Of a stretch of DNA of 64,000 nucleotides, positions 32,836 to 43,029 are shown piece by piece. The stretch is from NCBI GenBank assembly GCA_902651635.1, contig CACRSC010000059.1:169805-233804 (forward strand), given 5' to 3'. The translations under genes and the position numbers were made by a program. Numbering within the stretch: the first letter of the stretch is position 1; each line of letters begins with the position of its first letter. The notes beneath the pieces were generated by a model, which did not search any database, was not told the origin of the DNA, and was given only the letters and a program-made list of their open reading frames with translations. The DNA comes from Mastigamoeba balamuthi. Its lineage: Eukaryota > Evosea > Mastigamoebida > Mastigamoebidae.

Positions 32836-33236
32836 GCGGGTGTGCCTGACCAGAGTGACAAGCAGACTGAGTTGAGAACAAGCGGTGTGTGGGGGTCTCT
32901 CCAACGGGTCGCCAGAGGCAGTACAATAACACTTCTTACACTTTGGCTTGGCTTGCCTTGTGCACAAACTTTACGAAATGCAGTGGCCCTGACACCCGCA
33001 ATTGATTCAGGGAAATCTTTATGCCAGAAAAGAGATTGTCTCGAAAGACAGTAATAAATCCTTGAAAGAGATAATCTGGAGAAATCTCCATCTGGAACCG
33101 TAGCAGAGATAAAGAAGGAAAGATATCGCATGACATTCTTCACATCAATCAACCGTGATATCATATGGCGCCACGCAAGGCCAGAAATACTCCACTGGAG
33201 TTTATGGCGTTAGGTCTCGCCACCTTGCGTCCTCTC
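32836..33236. other. Intergenic between WD40 gene start and F-box/LRR gene 2 end
   Basis: 400 bp, AT-richer than the exons, with the 5' region of the WD40 gene. AAGAGATAATCTGGAGAAAT and similar patches are present. No gene. Confidence 0.5.
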
Positions 33237-35005
33237 TCAGAGGAACTCCAAATCAATTGAGCGTTTGAGGGCGAAGGCAGGGGCTGTCTGCGCCAGCCTC
33301 GAGGGCAGCGCCGCCCTCTCGACCGAGCTGCCCAGGGCAGCGAGCACACCGGCATCGACCTGTGTGCAGCCCGCGATATTGACCACCCTGACCCTCTGCG
33401 CAGCGGCCAGGGCAGAGCTGATGCCGACCGAGGTGGCTGCCTGGGAGCTGAGCTGCAGGTGCTCGAGGCCCCCGCAGGCCATGGCCAGCATCATGGCGCC
33501 GCTGTCGGACATGTCGGGCAGGCTGAGGCGGAGGATGCGCAGCTGCGGCATGCGCGCCATGTGCGGCAAGGCAGCGGCCACCACCGAGTCGCTGGCAGCG
33601 GCGGTACTGTCCCGTATCGTGAGCTCTCGCAGCCCTGGAGCACGGCCTAGTAAGTTTGCGATGCCCGTGGAGTAGCCGGCGCACTGGGCCAGCCTCAGGC
33701 ACTGCAGGCGCTCTGTCCTCAGCGCCACCAGCAGAGAATCGGTCACGGCAAGGCTCTTGAGCGTCAGGCTCTTGAGGGCCGAGCACGCCAGCCCGCCCAA
33801 GAGGCCTTCTGACAGAGGGACGCCGCCCAGCGTGAGCGACGAGAGAGGCCTGCACTTGGCCAGCTCGCTGACCGCGGCGGGCTGCGTGTTGAAGGAGAGC
33901 GAGCAGATCAGGCGGAGCTTCCGCAGAGCCCCCAGGGCCGCGATCGCCGCCGCCAGGTCGACGCTGAGAGCCATCGGCTCTGCGGCGCTGCCGAGCGAGA
34001 GCTTCGCCATGGTGGCCGAGCACTGCGCGAGGTGGGGGGCCAGTGCGCCCTGGGCGCTGCCCTTGACCGACAGGGAGGCCAGGGGCAGCTTCACGAGGTG
34101 CTGCAGGGCCATTTCATGTCCCCTGACGCTGCCGACCTTGATGCTGCGCAGCGACGGGCAGAACAACGAGAGCGCAGAGGCCGCGCACTTGCTCATGCTG
34201 CCCCTGAATTGCAGAGACTCGAGGGCGGGGCAGCTCGTGGCGATGGCAGTGAGCGCTGCGCCCCCGGGCTCCGCCTCTGCGCCCTGGCGCCCGATCCAGA
34301 GCCCCTTGAGGCTCGAGAGCAGCCCAGGCCTCGTGGCGAGCAGGGAGCAGAGGTCGGCCATCGACACGGAGTCGCTGCTGAAGGTCTGGAGGGGCGGGTG
34401 CTTCCGAGCCTCGAGCAGGCCAGCGAGGAAGTGCCTGCCAAGGTCAGCCCCGCACTGGCGCTGGTGGAAGCAGCGGAGTGTGCGGCCACAGGCTCTGCCG
34501 AGCTCGAGTGCCCCGCTGCCTGCAGCAGGGCATCTGGCGAGCGTGACCTGGACGAGCCCGGGGCTCAGCGTCGCCAGTGCGCGCAGCCCCGCGTCTGTCA
34601 GCTGCGGGCAGTTCTTCACCGACAGCTTGCGCAGAGAGCAGCCCAGAGAGAGCACAGCCGAGCAGAGCGCAGCGTCGGTCACGCGGTGAGCTGCGCCACA
34701 GCCGGGAACGTGAGCGGAAACCACCTGCAGAGCGGAGGACAAAAGGGCAGCGCACCCTCGAGGCTCGTGGTGGCGCCGCCGAGGTACGGGGCGCGCGTGA
34801 GGAGCAGCGCCTGGCGGTCGCCGAACACGCGCAGGGCGCCCCAGAAGCGGGGGTCGCGGCAGAGCGTGCGCAGGCGACTCGAAGTGCGAGAGAGGCAGCA
34901 GAGGTCGCGCGCAGGTAGCAGAGGGAGCAGCGAGCCCAGAGCGAGCTGGTCGGAAAACAGGGACAGCAAATCCACATCCCTGCTGCTCGCCGGGCACGTG
35001 TGCAT
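33237..35005 (-). CDS. F-box/LRR protein 2 (intact)
   Basis: Exon 1, 35005-34756, and exon 2, 34690-33237, give 567 residues. Exon 1: F-box LALGSLLPLLPARDLCCLSR, then SSRLRTLCRDPRFWGALRVF. Exon 2: around fifteen Leu-rich repeats of the cysteine-containing/AMN1 type (LRKLSVKNCPQLTDAGLRAL, LASLSVKGSAQGAL, LSSLTLGGVPL, LKSLTLKSLAVTDSLLVAL, LRILRLSLPDMSDSGAMML), ending LKRSIDLEFL. F-box/LRR proteins recruit substrates to SCF ubiquitin ligases through the curved LRR face. Donor GTGCG. About 90% similar by eye to gene 1, and more distantly to gene 3. The start ATG at 35005 is matched by ATG at 29522 in gene 1. The antisense frame is also open for over 300 codons, a composition effect. Confidence 0.85.
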
Positions 35006-35045
35006 CGCTCTCTCTCACTCTCACTCTCGACACGTCGATCTGAAA

Positions 35046-35330
35046 CTAGGCGAGTAGAGAGGCACATACCAATAGACACCGAGCCCGAGCTTTTGAGCTG
35101 CGCAATTGCACTGCATCGCACTCGCAATGTTCGTGTGCGTCCACAGCCTGCTCGACCTCCGAGGGGGCCGCTGGGGGCCGCGTCTCGCGGGCGCTGCTGC
35201 CGTCGTCCATGGCGCTGCTGCTGCGCGTGTGGCAAGCAGGGTCAGGCAACGGCGGGAGAGAGCCCACGGAGCGGTGGGAGCGCGTCGCCACGGACGTCTC
35301 GGGCACGCCGGTGGCAAGGCTCTTGATCAT
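35046..35330 (-). CDS. Short hypothetical ORF, doubtful
   Basis: A 94-codon minus-strand frame starting MIKSLATGVPETSVATRSHR, with Pro/Ser-rich and then acidic (EVEQAVDAHEHCE) residues. No similarity is recognised. It overlaps the conserved upstream block of F-box/LRR gene 2, which argues that the 3' end is not coding. A part of another gene's first exon is possible. Confidence 0.2.
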   Translation of the reverse strand: MIKSLATGVPETSVATRSHRSVGSLPPLPDPACHTRSSSAMDDGSSARETRPPAAPSEVEQAVDAHEHCECDAVQLRSSKARARCLLVCASLLA

Positions 35331-35973
35331 CGTGACGGCGACCTAACCGGGCAGGGCGCACCCTTGATCACGCACATCACGGCCTTGTCGCCGGGGTGCC
35401 GCTGTGCACGTCGCCCGTGCCCCTGTTGCCTTCAGCCTCCCAGGTGGGGCTTTGCGCCGTCGGGAAGCAAGTGGGCCAAAGGGCGCTAAGTGTGCCACGG
35501 GGGCCCCGCACAAAGAGAGCGAAGGGACCGAGTTCGATGCGATGCAGAGCTGGGTGGAAGCACAACAAGAGTGCCACGAGGGGGCCCTGCGTGAGCAACG
35601 CCTGCATAACCCTCGGCACAGAACACACGGCCCCCTGCCCTTGTTGTTCTCGCCGTGGAGCTCCATGTTGGCCTCCAGCTCCTGTGCTCGAGTGATCTGC
35701 ACAGCAGTGCGCACGTGTGGCGTGTGGCATGTGTGGTGTGCGCAGCGTCTGAGCCCCCGAGAGAACGAACGGAAGGAGACGATGCGGGGGCACAAGGGTA
35801 GCAGAAGGGCACCAGGTGCGTGAGGATCACGTGGTGCACGTGCCCCACGACTCCCGAGAAGATGCAGCGGCTGCACCCTCGAGGTCGGCGGCTCCCTCAC
35901 CACAGACTCCCCCCCCCTCCTCCTCCTCCCCTCCTCCACGTCCTCCTCCTCTGGCAGAGGCAGCGGCAGCGAC
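35331..35973. other. 3' region of coiled-coil copy B, homologous to the tail of copy A
   Basis: On the minus strand this stretch aligns with the end of copy A at 10.1-10.5 kb, including CTGGTGCCCTTCTGC and the block GGGCCCCCTCGTGGC further down. It follows the in-frame stop of copy B. It may be a spliced continuation (a GTAAGT lies at the stop) or former coding sequence. A 198-codon frame starting at 35939 is open but not conserved in copy A. Confidence 0.4.
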
Positions 35974-37201
35974 TTACGCAGTGATGCGCTGCTTGCGGGC
36001 GCGGCTGGCGCGGTTGTACATTCGTGGCAGCACCGGAGCCCTCCACTCGACAGACTCGGGCAGGGCCTGGCCGTAGGCTATGAGCTTGAAGCGGTCCCCC
36101 TCGTCCGCGCGCCTCTGGGCCTCAGCGCGCTGCCTCTGGGCCTCAGCGCGCTGCCTCTGGGCCTCAGCGAGCTGCCTCTGGGCCTCAGCGTGCTGCCTCT
36201 GGGCCTCAGCGAGCTGCCTCTGGGCCTCAGCGTGCTGCCTCTGGGCCTCAGCGAGCTGCCTCTGGGCCTCAGCGTGCTGCCTCTGGGCCTCAGCGAGCTG
36301 CCTCTGGGCCTCAGCGTGCTGCCTCTGGGCCTCAGCGAGCTGCCTCTGGGCCTCAGCGTGCTGCCTCTGGGCCTCAGCGAGCTGCCTCTGGGCCTCAGCG
36401 TGCTGCCTCTGGGCCTCAGCGAGCTGCCTCTGGGCCTCAGCGTGCTGCCTCTGGGCCTCAGCGAGCTGCCTCTGGGCCTCAGCGTGCTGCCTCTGGGCCT
36501 CAGCGAGCTGCCTCTGGGCCTCAGCGTGCTGCCTCTGGGCCTCAGCGAGCTGCCTCTGGGCCTCAGCGAGCTGCCTCTGGGCCTCGGCACACTGCCTCTG
36601 GACCTCGTCGTGCTGCCTCTGGGAATCGGCGTGCTGCCTATGGGCCTCGGCACACTGGTGCTGCAGCCTGAGGATCACAGCACGCAGCTGCCCCACATCG
36701 CTCAGAGGAGGCGCACAGCGGGCGGTGAGCGCAGACAGAGCAGCGCACCTCCGGAGAGACGGTCGCCATGTCGACGCCGCCCACAGTGCCCTCGGGCTGC
36801 GGGGGGGCCGCGGGCAACACGACGCCCACAGTGCCCACAGTGCCCTGAGGCTGCGGGGGGGCCGTGGGCAACACGACGCCCACAGTGCCCTGGGGCTGCG
36901 GGGGGGCCGCGGGGACACGGGGGTGGACGCAGTAGGGGTGACTGCGCGCAGAGGCAGTACCACCACGTCGCGTCCGCATCACGCCACGTCAGGGTGTTGG
37001 GGGCAGGCATCCAGCACGTCACACCACGTCATGATAACGTCACATCGGGTCAGCGCAGAGAGCAGACGGGAGGGGGCACTGGCACTGGGCGGCGCACCTG
37101 CAGCTGCCGCAGTACCCGTCGGGCTGCACCACGAACGCGCTGCAGTGGCAGGACGCGCTGTACTTGCACGCGCCGCGCGCAACGTCGGCGTCGGGCTCCA
37201 T
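35974..37201 (-). CDS. Coiled-coil protein with N-terminal Cys-rich motif (copy B)
   Basis: Exons 37201-37098, 36941-36749 and 36687-35974 give 336 residues. Exon 1 encodes GACKYSASCHCSAF...DGYCGSC, the same putative zinc motif as in copy A. Exon 2 is Pro-rich with a PPQPQGTVG repeat (three copies). Exon 3 is an extreme coiled coil: about 23 near-identical heptads AEAQRQ(L/H), alternating L and H, spanning residues 120-285, then a conserved EWRAPVLP segment. It ends at a TAA that overlaps a good splice donor (GC|GTAAGT), so the true end may lie further on. Copy A has only a few heptads, so the array expanded here. A rod-like scaffold is likely. Function unknown. Confidence 0.65.
36107..36590. 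repeat. 42-bp tandem repeat (heptad-pair expansion)
   Basis: About eleven to twelve copies of a 42-bp unit made of two 21-bp halves (plus-strand half unit GCCTCTGGGCCTCAGCGAGCT-like, alternating with a GTGCT-ending half). Copies are nearly identical at the DNA level, including synonymous sites, which points to recent unequal exchange or slippage. Confidence 0.95.
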
Positions 37202-38121
37202 GCTTGCTTGCCTGCGTGGCGACTCTTCTGAATCTCTGGCGCGATTCTACGCACAAATCTGTTCGTGCAAAAATCTAATGGAGTGGTGTCGCACTGCTTG
37301 AATCCTATTTTCAAGCAGATAGACGACCCCCCCATTTGAATATTATCTGCACGATATCTTCTTTCTGCACACTCGCGGATGCACACCCCATGCACTGCTG
37401 CCATCACTCAAGCTGCTCTCGAGCTCCTCAGCCAGTGCCATCGGTGCCAACGGGGTTTTTGTTCATCGGACCTGTCAATGGGGACCGCAATCCAGAGCCA
37501 GATGGCCCTTGTTCCCAATTTCGCAGTGTGGAGTGCCCCATGCACGCAGTCTGCACACAGAGGCAGCCATTGGTGGGGCCAACAGAGGCAGAGCGACACG
37601 GTGTTTGTTGTTGACCACTGAACACATCTCAAGAGGACCCGGATGTGACATCCCTGGACCTGGCATGGCACGTGGTGCCTGGCACCCTGGCCACTGTCCC
37701 TGCAGCTGCAGCAGAGGATGAGTCCCTGGGCGGGCCTGTTGGCCAAGATGGAGACTTGAGGAGACATTGAATCATTGGTTGCATTCGATACAAGAAAATG
37801 TGAAGGAGATATGCAGATTCCTCGGGAAGTATCGCAACTGCGATTCCAGGCGGATTCTTGCTGCAAAGACGGGGTATTTCTTCGTTATTTGGCACAGTGT
37901 CCGTGGAACGACAGAATGATGGTGCTTGTCCCAGAAGGCCCTGCCACACAAGTGCTGTCAGATGCCGGAGCCCATAGATTCGGGAATCTGTTTGAGAGAA
38001 TATCGCGATTCGAAATCCACGTCACGACGGTTTTTTGAAAGAGCAGTCCGCTGTGGCAGAACTCTTTTCGTGGCATCTCCTCAGCTCCCGCGCTTCCCCG
38101 CAGCGCAGCGCACTCGGGGGC
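37202..38121. other. Intergenic, divergent promoters of coiled-coil B and arrestin genes
   Basis: 920 bp without a supported gene. AT-rich patches occur at 37215-37380 and 37780-38030 (TTTGAGAGAATATCGCGATT near the arrestin start). No repeat or TE is recognised. Confidence 0.5.
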
Positions 38122-40909
38122 ATGCGGCTTCGTGTGGTGCTGTGGCAGCGGGCGCTGCGGACCAGCGAGCTGCTGAGCGGGGTGGTCGTGGTGCACGCCA
38201 CCAGCGCAGCCCTCCTCAGCTCTGTGGCTGTCTCTGTCGAGGGCCGCCTGCAGGTCACAGCCCCACCCCCCCAGCCACCCCCCCCAGCCTCTGCTCAACA
38301 CGCCCACGTGGCCCGCGTGCCTCGCAGGTGTTCTACACCACCAGAGACCTCCGCGACAGAGACAGAGGTCACGGAAAGAGGATGGAGCACCGCCACCACC
38401 CAGTCGAGGTCCGCCTCTGCTCGCTTGCCACGGCTCACGCCACCGCGCAGACGTTCTACGAGACGGGGCTGATGCCGTGCTACGACGAGCGGCACAGGGC
38501 CCATGGCAGCGGCGCCGTGGCCGAGCTGAGCGCGGGCTACCACGCGTTCCCCTTTGCCGTGCGGCTGCCGCTGGGCCTCCCCACGTCCTTCCGCTCGCGC
38601 AACGACCACGAGCAGCTCGCCTACTACGCCGCAGCCGTCGCGCGGAGGCCCTCGGGCGCTGCAGTGGCCTCGCGGCGCGTGCGCTTCGCCGTCGTGGCCG
38701 CCGAGGCGCTGGCGGTGCCGCGGGCGGGGCGCTGGACGTGCGGCGACGCGGGCGTCGAGGCCACAGTCGAGGCCTGCACCGTCGCCGAGCTGGGCAGCGC
38801 CGTCCGGGCCGTCGTCAGCCTCGCCAACCGCACGGACCGCGCCGTCGACAGGACCGTCGTGACGCTGTTCGGTGCGCTGCTGCCCCCGCTCAGATGCTCG
38901 GGGGGCTCGGACTGACGCCCGCCCCTCCCCTCTGCTGTGGGCAGGGCACCACCAATACCGCAACGCCGAGACCACGCTCGTCTACTCGACGGTGACGCTG
39001 CCGCCGCTGCAGCCCGGGTGCTCCGTGTCGCACACGGTGCGCCCCCTCCTTGTCGCGGAGGCCCGGGGGATGTCGCACTCAGTCACTGCTCTCTCGACCC
39101 CCCCACAGGTGAAGCTGGCGATGCCACTCGACGCGATGCCCGACGCGCAGGTCGGCAAGCTCAACTGGCAGCACTTCATCCGTGCGTCGCCCTGCCCTCG
39201 AGCGCAGCGTGGGGGTGATGGACAGGGGGCGGAGACACTCAGCCCACTCCCCCCGGTGGCCGCAGACGTGGTGGCGTGCTCGCCTCTCCTCCAGTACGAC
39301 GCGCACGTGTTCGCGCCCGTGGCCGTCGTCTCGCCCCTGACGGCGCCCCCCGCGGTGCTCACAGCGCTGGCGGACGCCCTGTGTGCCCCGCGGGACTTCA
39401 GCGCCGCCGCTGTGTTCCTCGGGGCGCACACGCGGTTCCCTCCGCAGTACCGCAGGCCCCCAACGGTCGCCGCGGGCTGCGAGGAGCTGGCGACCCCCAG
39501 CGGCGCCGCGCTCGTCGTCGACCACGTCGCGCGCGCTGTCCGAGCAGCGCCGCCGGGGCAGGAGGGGAGCTGCGCGTACCCGTGCTGGCAGAGCGCGGTG
39601 CTGCCGCCCGGGTGGACGCTGGGCAGCGACCGCGGCGAGACGTTCTTCGTGAACCACGTCGAGGGCTACACCTCGTGGGTCGACCCCAGCCCCCCGCACC
39701 TGCGCGCACCGCCCGCGTCGCTGCTGGGGCGGCCCGCGCTGGACATCACGGCGCTCAGGGGCGCGGGGCTGCGCAAGGGCAACGCGCAGTGCTACGCGCT
39801 CGAGTGGAGGCAGCTCGACGGGAGGCCCGAGAAGGTCAAGACAGAGGCGGGGAGGAAGACGCTGGACCCCGTGTGGGAGGCGGGCAACGTGATGCGCGTG
39901 GAGCACAGCCTCAGGGCGAGGAACAACGTCGTCGTGTACATACGCAGCAAGGGCCTCTTCTGGGGTGCGTGCGGCACTGCGCCCCCGTCGGGCCTCCTCC
40001 TGACAGGGGCCCTGCGGCCGCAGACGACAACCTGGGGTGCGTGGACATCGACCTGACGTACCTGCAGGCCAACGTGGTGGTCGAGCAGTGGTTCCCCGTG
40101 TCCAACGGCAACGACCCGAGTGCCAGGGTGCGCTGCGCTGCCACTGCTGCGCTGCACAGAGTCTCTGAGCCAGCGCCCAGGTGTCGGGGGACGTTCTGCT
40201 GCGGCTGCACCTGCACGACCTGGCAGCGCCCATCATGACCAAGTGCCCGCACGTTGTCGTCAACAGCACCAGCAGCTTCATCGTGCCGTGGTGCGTGATG
40301 CGTGCAAGCCCAGCAGAGCGCATGGCAGCGGCAGTAACAGCGCAGCACAGGCACCCCATGACCAGGACACAGAGAGAGCGGGAGGAGAAGAGGAGGGGAG
40401 CCACCAGCACGACAGCCCACAACGATACTGCGGCGCCCAGTGGAGGCCAGGGCTCAGCCGTCGTGGCCGCGGCTGCACCGGCGGCGGCGGCAGCTCCAGA
40501 GGAATCCATGTCGGATGCACCTCCCTCTTACGACTGTGCTGTGGGCCGTACAGCCATCGTATGTCCCTCCCCATCGCCACAGTCCGCTCTCCCCTCTGCT
40601 GACGATGCGTTCCTAGGAGGAGATCGAAGAGGTGCTGAGGGCTGTGGCGGCCCCTCAGTCAGTTGCCACAGCCCCGCATCCATACGTGCTCTACGACATC
40701 CCCTCGGCACCTCCATTTGCGTATGGCCAGCCCTCCTCCTTCCCTTGCACGAAGCTGCTCACGTGCGCTCTGGCAGGATGCCGCCCCCGGAGCTGCCGAT
40801 TCTCCACGAGTGCAGGAGATGCAGAACGCAGGCTGGCACTCTGTCCTTCTGCCCTGTCTGCGGGCTGTGCACCAAAGACCACGATCTGTGGTTGACAAAG
40901 AACATTTGA
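38122..40909 (+). CDS. Arrestin-fold protein with WW domain, C2 domain, PPSY motif and C-terminal zinc ribbon
   Basis: Nine exons: 38122-38253, 38328-38871, 38945-39036, 39109-39181, 39266-39964, 40024-40127, 40181-40540, 40617-40720 and 40777-40909; 746 residues. N-arrestin: LRVVLWQRALRTSELLSGVV, SVAVSVEG, HAFPFAVRLPLGLPTSF. C-arrestin half: VRAVVSLANRTDRAVDRTVV, TLVYSTVTLPPLQPGCSVSH, then CSPLLQYDAHVFAPVAVVSP. WW domain about 445-475 (LPPGWTLGSDRGETFFVNHV, then TSWVDPSP). C2 domain about 490-600 (LDITALRGAGLRKGNAQCYA, KTLDPVWEAGN, GCVDIDL). Next comes an acidic/Ala linker with APPSY, a PPxY ligand for WW domains of HECT ubiquitin ligases, and finally HECRRCRTQAGTLSFCPVCG, a CxxC...CxxC ribbon. 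Alpha-arrestins adapt membrane cargo to ubiquitin ligases, and amoebozoan arrestins with added C2 domains are known. The last exon has been copied twice downstream. Confidence 0.85.
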
Positions 40910-42029
40910 TCTCAGAGGCAGTCTTTGCCGTTCAATCCCAGTGGTCGCACTGTGTTCGAATCCGTCTTGTACAACAGACGGGGGGGGGCCTTCGATTGTG
41001 GCTGAGTGGCGAGTACGGAGGTTTGTCTCGCGAGTTTATTGCTCAGTCGGGGCTTTTATTATGTGCCAGAGAGAAGTCATCTCTGAGCCATTAATGACAG
41101 GACTGTGGAGTGCGTCTGAACGGATTCTGCAATCTCGGAAATGGGACGGCATGCCACAGGAGATGCACTCCTCAAATTTCTTCGTCGATCTGAAGTTCGC
41201 TGCAGCACAGTGCTCCCCCACAGGCCGAATGACGACATTGGGCCATGGACACAGACATGACCGCCACTGGGAAGGACCAAAAAACCCCGAGAAACACTGG
41301 CAGATCAACGGCAAGCCAACAGCATTCACCTGGGAGACCTGACATCACAGTACATGACCCCACCCTGGGCGCCATCCAGAGACCAGCCGAATAGGATTGA
41401 CCAGCTGAAAGGTCAGGCACAACAGCACACTCGGTCATCAGAGGCATGATGTGACATGGGCGAGATATCACTGCCAGGCACTCTTCCTTGCTTCGCACGC
41501 CCCTGCGGAAGGGTCAGCTCCGGGTAGACAGTGGTGAGAATAGGGGCCTCGGACACACGTGACTCCCGAGGGAGAAGACCACATGGCCTTGCTTCATACA
41601 GATGGAGTTTGCTATGACAGATGTTCTGAAAAGAAATGAGGACGTGTCAACTCAGATATCTCGGATCCATTTCTAGGGGGTAAATCCGAGGGATTTTCAC
41701 ATGGCCACAACCCGCCAATGAAAAACTGAATGACCTCAACGTATGTGTTGATGCGCTCGTGAGGCGTTGCTACCCTGTGATAGAGGAAGTCGAAGGTCCA
41801 CCGACTCAACGTCACTCCAAAGCGGCGATTCCCGAGAGATTCAATTTGAGCCGCATGTGAAATATCGCCGGAATTTGGGGATAGAAGTTTGTTTTGTTTT
41901 TCCCACCGCACAAGTTTGTTGCCTTGTTTGTTGTCGAGGATAACGGTGCGCTGTTTGTTCCCCGCCCTGTCCGCCCCTCGCGTGCCCTCCCACCCGTGCT
42001 CCTCTAAGGCCCCCCGTAGTCGTAGCCCG

Positions 42030-42348
42030 TGGCATGCGGTGGCGCCGTCTGCGAGGTGGCCGAGGGCGCCCTGGGCGGCGTCGTGGACAACTACGCCAGC
42101 ACCTCGTTGGGGCTGCCCCTCTGCTGCTTCGTCCTCCTGCTCCCCGGCCACGACATCCCCTTCTGCCATTGTCGTATGACCAGCCCTCCTTCCTATCTTG
42201 CACGAAGCTGCTCACGTGCGTTCTGGCAGGATGCCGCCCCCGAGTTGCCGATTCTCCACGAGTGCAGGGATGCAGAACGCAGGCTGGCACTCTGTCATTC
42301 TGCCCTGTCTGCGGGCTGTGCACCAAAGACCACGAGATCTCATTCTAA
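42030..42348 (+). pseudogene. Chimeric fragment: 5' part of the 46-kb gene fused to arrestin tail
   Basis: Reads GALGGVVDNYASTSLGLPLC as in the 46-kb gene up to the LLLPG segment, then after GACATCCCC switches into the arrestin terminal exon (ATGCCGCCCCCGAGTTGCCG and GGCACTCTGTC). One base is missing in the HECR part relative to the parent exon, and the upstream part of the frame has also shifted. A duplication by-product. Confidence 0.7.
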
Positions 42349-42488
42349 AGAGCACAAGAAGCTGTTTTCGTTTAATCCCAGTGGCCGCACTGTGCGAATA
42401 AAAACAGGAGCCGTCCTTGTAAGGACGAGGTCTTCTATTGTGGATGAGTGCAGAGGACGAAAGTTCGTCTCGGTAGTCCAAGGCGACC

Positions 42489-43029
42489 TCAGCCGGTACT
42501 TCTGCTGCTCCTGCCGATGCACTCGAGGCACTTGTATCCGCTGTGCCGCATCCGCATGCGCCCCGCGTCCCTGGTTGCGGGAGTTGCTGTGGTCAGCGCC
42601 AACTGTGCCCTGTGCTCCAGCAGCGGTGGGGTGGGAGGATCCGGTGGCGCACAGGCACGAGGGGCAGGCAGAGCTCCCGCAGACGACGCAGAAGGGCAGC
42701 GGCGAGGTCGCGAAGCTCCCGCAGAAGGAGCACCAGCGCCAGTACAGCAGCTGCGCGTGTGCAACGGCGGCGGCCTGCGCTGCTCTGTGTCGGTGCTTGT
42801 GGCGGTCGTGGCTGTGGTGTTGGTGGTGCTGGTGGCGGTGGTGGTGCTCTGCTGATGGGTCAGTGAGCAGCGGGGCCTCCACCAGGTTGGCCCGCGTGCC
42901 CTCGCAGTCTGGCGTCTGCGCTGTGCTCTCTGGCATCGCCGCACGTGCCCTTGCGTGGCCCTGTGTCAGTGCCCGCTCCGTTTGTTGTGCCCTGCGTTGC
43001 TGAAATCCCTTGGGGTCATTTTTTACCAT
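42489..43029 (-). CDS. FYVE-like zinc-finger protein, copy 5
   Basis: Exon 1, 43029-42653, and exon 2, 42570-42489, give 152 residues. Start MVKNDPKGF is shared with copy 6; STAQTPDCEGTRANLVEAPL is shared with copy 3. A His-rich run (HHHRHQHHQHHSHDRHKHRH) precedes the finger. Finger: WCSFCGSFATSPLPFCVVCG, SACPSC, then after the intron RMRMRHSGYKCLEC. The extra ninth Cys of other copies is Arg here while all four CxxC pairs remain, which suggests the four pairs are the zinc ligands. It ends IGRSSRSTG, lacking the DARDM tail. Donor GTGCGC. The gene lies inside duplication unit B. Confidence 0.65.

Noticed and set aside
34032-35057. Plus-strand frame of 341 codons over F-box/LRR gene 2
   Set aside because: Antisense shadow; the minus-strand F-box and LRR pattern with conserved splice sites is decisive.
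36107-36590. Possible CRISPR array because of regular repeats
   Set aside because: The 42-bp units are contiguous with no unique spacers and are coding; the genome is eukaryotic.
36080-37278. Plus-strand frames of 360-380 codons with LWASA / LGLSELP repeats
   Set aside because: They are the antisense and frame-shifted readings of the 42-bp heptad repeat of coiled-coil copy B.
40750-40776. 14-nt intron (GTGCGCTCTGGCAG) in the arrestin gene
   Set aside because: Too short to splice; a 56-nt intron starting GTATGG at 40721 with the same acceptor fits phase and context.
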